Source: Apricaphanius iberus (lineage: Eukaryota; Chordata; Actinopteri; Cyprinodontiformes; Aphaniidae). Taken from it: DNA of 64,000 nt. Under the pieces are notes generated by a model. The model had not been told where the DNA came from. It saw only the letters and a program-made list of their open reading frames with translations, and searched no databases. Position numbers and translations under genes: made by a program. The stretch spans positions 488,001-552,000 of the forward strand of contig JAPXFQ010001349.1 in assembly GCA_028564705.1 (NCBI GenBank), written 5' to 3'. Position 1 is the stretch's first letter; each line of letters opens with the position of its first letter. Positions 62,130 through 64,000 of the stretch are shown piece by piece.

Positions 62130-63530
62130 TGAACACCAACTTGGCGGTTTCCATCTTGTCCTCGTCACTCGCCTCATCACTCCCTGAAACTCCAAAAATG
62201 GGCAAAGAGGTGGAGCTGAGAGTGGTGATGTGAGGATGGGGGCGGAGGTTTAACGCTCCGAGCCGACATAGCTAGAAGCTAGTCAGAAGCTAGTGTAGGC
62301 TGCAGTCGATTTCAGCCAGAAGACCGTGGTTAAGAGACTTTTACCCCGTTTTTCAAAAACGATCACTTTAGACCTAGAAACATTCCGAGTACAGAAAACA
62401 TATCGATATAATAAGACCCAAATGGGTCGGGTCACTATGGCCTAAAATGGTGTTATTTCCATTACCATCGGTGGAGGGTGAGGACATGGACGGCTTATCT
62501 TAACAACACGTCCAGCAAAAAGCAGTCACAAAGTCATCATGAAAACTCAGACCCACAAAAAAAAATAAAAGGCTTTTGACTTACCTCACATCTCAGACAT
62601 CCATTAATTCATGCCTCCAGTTGTGTTCCTCACACCATTACTGATCTAACCAGCAATCATCCAGTCTGTCTAGAGTCCAACTTTGAGTCTTCCAGCCTGA
62701 TCTAGCCGTCCCCCGCTCTGGATGCCGCGGCTTCTCTGTCCTGCCGACTTTGCTGCTCTGCTGCTACCCAACCGGTTGCCAGCTCCAACTCAAGTGTAGA
62801 AAGAGATAAAAGCTCTGACCAGAACAGCATGCCTATCGGCCACCTAACATAACCCCCCACCCCCCCACCCCAACAGTTGGTGAAGAATCCCCCCAAAGCA
62901 GAAACTTCTTGAATGGTCTGTTACTGTAATCAACACCACAGCAAGCCGTCTTTGTCCAATGATTCCAGATTAACATCCAAAACCAAATAAAAACTGCATA
63001 GGCAACTGATAGTGGAGTTCAGAAACACCAAATGACTGAAGTCTTTATGTTAATCCCAGGCTGTGAAGAGCTTCCCCACAAGCAGAGGGGGAAAGCAGAC
63101 TGCGGAGCAAGCTATTAGCTACAGTTAGCCACCATTAGCCACCAGCGTTAGCCTAGACGAACATGTCAATCAAAAAGACACGCCCCTAATTATTCATAAT
63201 TTCAAGATTCAATTACAAATAAACGGAGAAGTTAGAAAAAAATTCACCCCCCTCAGAGTTGTCATGATTGTAAACCTGAACTATCTAACCTAAAATGTTT
63301 TTTTGAACCAGGCTGTAAACATGTTTATTTTTGCTGTAAAGTTGGCCTTTTTAACATGGGAGTCCAAGGCAATTTGCTCTTTTTTGGAGCCAGCCCCCAG
63401 CGGATGAGAGCTGAACGGCAATTTTTGCCACTTCCGGGTTGACTTCACATTTTGCAAGCTGAGTTTGCCCCTTGTTAAAAATGCATCTCTGATGTAAATC
63501 CTCAAAGGCTTTTTTGTATGAGTTTATAGT
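62130..63530. repeat. Repeat-like region of higher GC
   Basis: Words such as 'gtcaatcaaaaagacacgcc', 'taattattcataatttcaag', 'ttggagccagcccccagcgg' and 'gccacttccgggttgacttc' recall a widespread fish interspersed repeat. There are several 'agctagaagctagtcagaag' and 'ttagccaccattagccacc' short duplications. No coding support. Class unknown. Confidence 0.4.
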
Positions 63531-63679
63531 CGCTGGAACCTTTCTTTTCTTTCTGAAGTTACTGTAGCCCTGGGTAGCTGGTGAATGACTAACCTTTTAG
63601 CAGAAGTTTGCTCTGACATATCGATAACTGCTCTCTGCAATTATGGCGACTGTAAAACAGGAAGACACAGAGCGGCCTC

Positions 63680-64000
63680 ATGGGTCTTCCACTGAATCTC
63701 TTTCCGGAGGGATGTGCTCACAACACCTCACCAGGGAGGCATCCTGACCAATGGAGGAGATGCGGCTCCATTCTGAGCCCTTCCCAGATGACCAAGCTTC
63801 TCACCCTCTCTCAAAGCCCAGACACCCTGCGGAGGAAACTGATTTCAGGCGCTTGTATCTATGACCATAGATGAGAATACGAACATAGGTTGACCGGTAA
63901 ATTGAGAGAAAATTCTTACGACTCAGCTTTCTTCACCATAACAGACCAGTATAGCACCTGTATTACTGCAGATGCCTTACTAATCCGCCTATCGATCTCG
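63680..64000 (-). mobile_element. Rex3/RTE-like LINE fragment (continues beyond window)
   Basis: Read on the minus strand it aligns with the element at 45353-45820: 'atctatggtca', 'gtttcctccgcagggtgt', 'gagagggtgagaagcttggt', 'gcctccctggtgaggtgtt'. It extends further upstream towards the RT domain ('caatttaccggtcaacctat', 'cgagatcgataggcggatta'). Small deletions and stops break the frame. Intron 4 of gene D, antisense. Confidence 0.75.

Overview
The window looks like nuclear DNA of a teleost fish. It is AT-rich, its genes have many introns with GT-AG borders, and its introns are crowded with fish-type mobile elements (Tc1/mariner, hAT, Rex3/RTE-like, L2-like, Ty3/Gypsy and tRNA-derived SINEs). 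The species cannot be named from the sequence. No bacterial-style operon, rRNA, functional tRNA gene or CRISPR array was seen.

The core is a cluster of four SLC22 organic cation/carnitine transporter (OCTN, SLC22A4/SLC22A5-like) paralogues. Genes A (1731-12502) and B (16530-25331) lie head-to-tail on the minus strand. Genes C (32020-49660) and D (55436 to beyond the window end) lie head-to-tail on the plus strand. B and C therefore face away from each other across a 6.7-kb gap. I rebuilt the ten coding exons of A, B and C by hand. They give 563, 560 and 572 residues. Exons 2-5 and 7-9 have identical lengths in all three (104, 155, 172, 127, 215, 183, 136 bp). D is cut by the window end after exon 4. 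A fifth, dead relative survives at 28926-29018 as an exon-4 fragment that matches B at 88 of 93 positions.

Region by region: 1-1730 holds a Tc1 end and the 3' flank of A. In A, intron 1 (5.8 kb) contains a SINE nested in an inverted-repeat element and a broken Ty3/Gypsy element. The A-B gap carries a 2.4-kb hAT element with a perfect 8-bp target duplication. Intron 6 of B houses a Tc1 element with an uninterrupted transposase. In C, introns 4 and 9 hold a long-inverted-repeat element, several foldbacks, a Rex3 3' end, a hAT MITE and a GC-rich repeat island. The C-D gap holds an L2 3' end and two copies of a CT-tailed repeat. Introns 2 and 4 of D hold Tc1 remains, a foldback, and a Rex3 fragment running off the end.

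By family knowledge the four proteins are 12-TM plasma-membrane transporters for carnitine and/or organic cations. Which substrate each carries cannot be read from sequence alone. The least expected points are the GC splice donor of D exon 1, the exon-4 remnant, and the structural differences between paralogues at TM1, the nucleotide-binding-like motif and the C-terminal tail.
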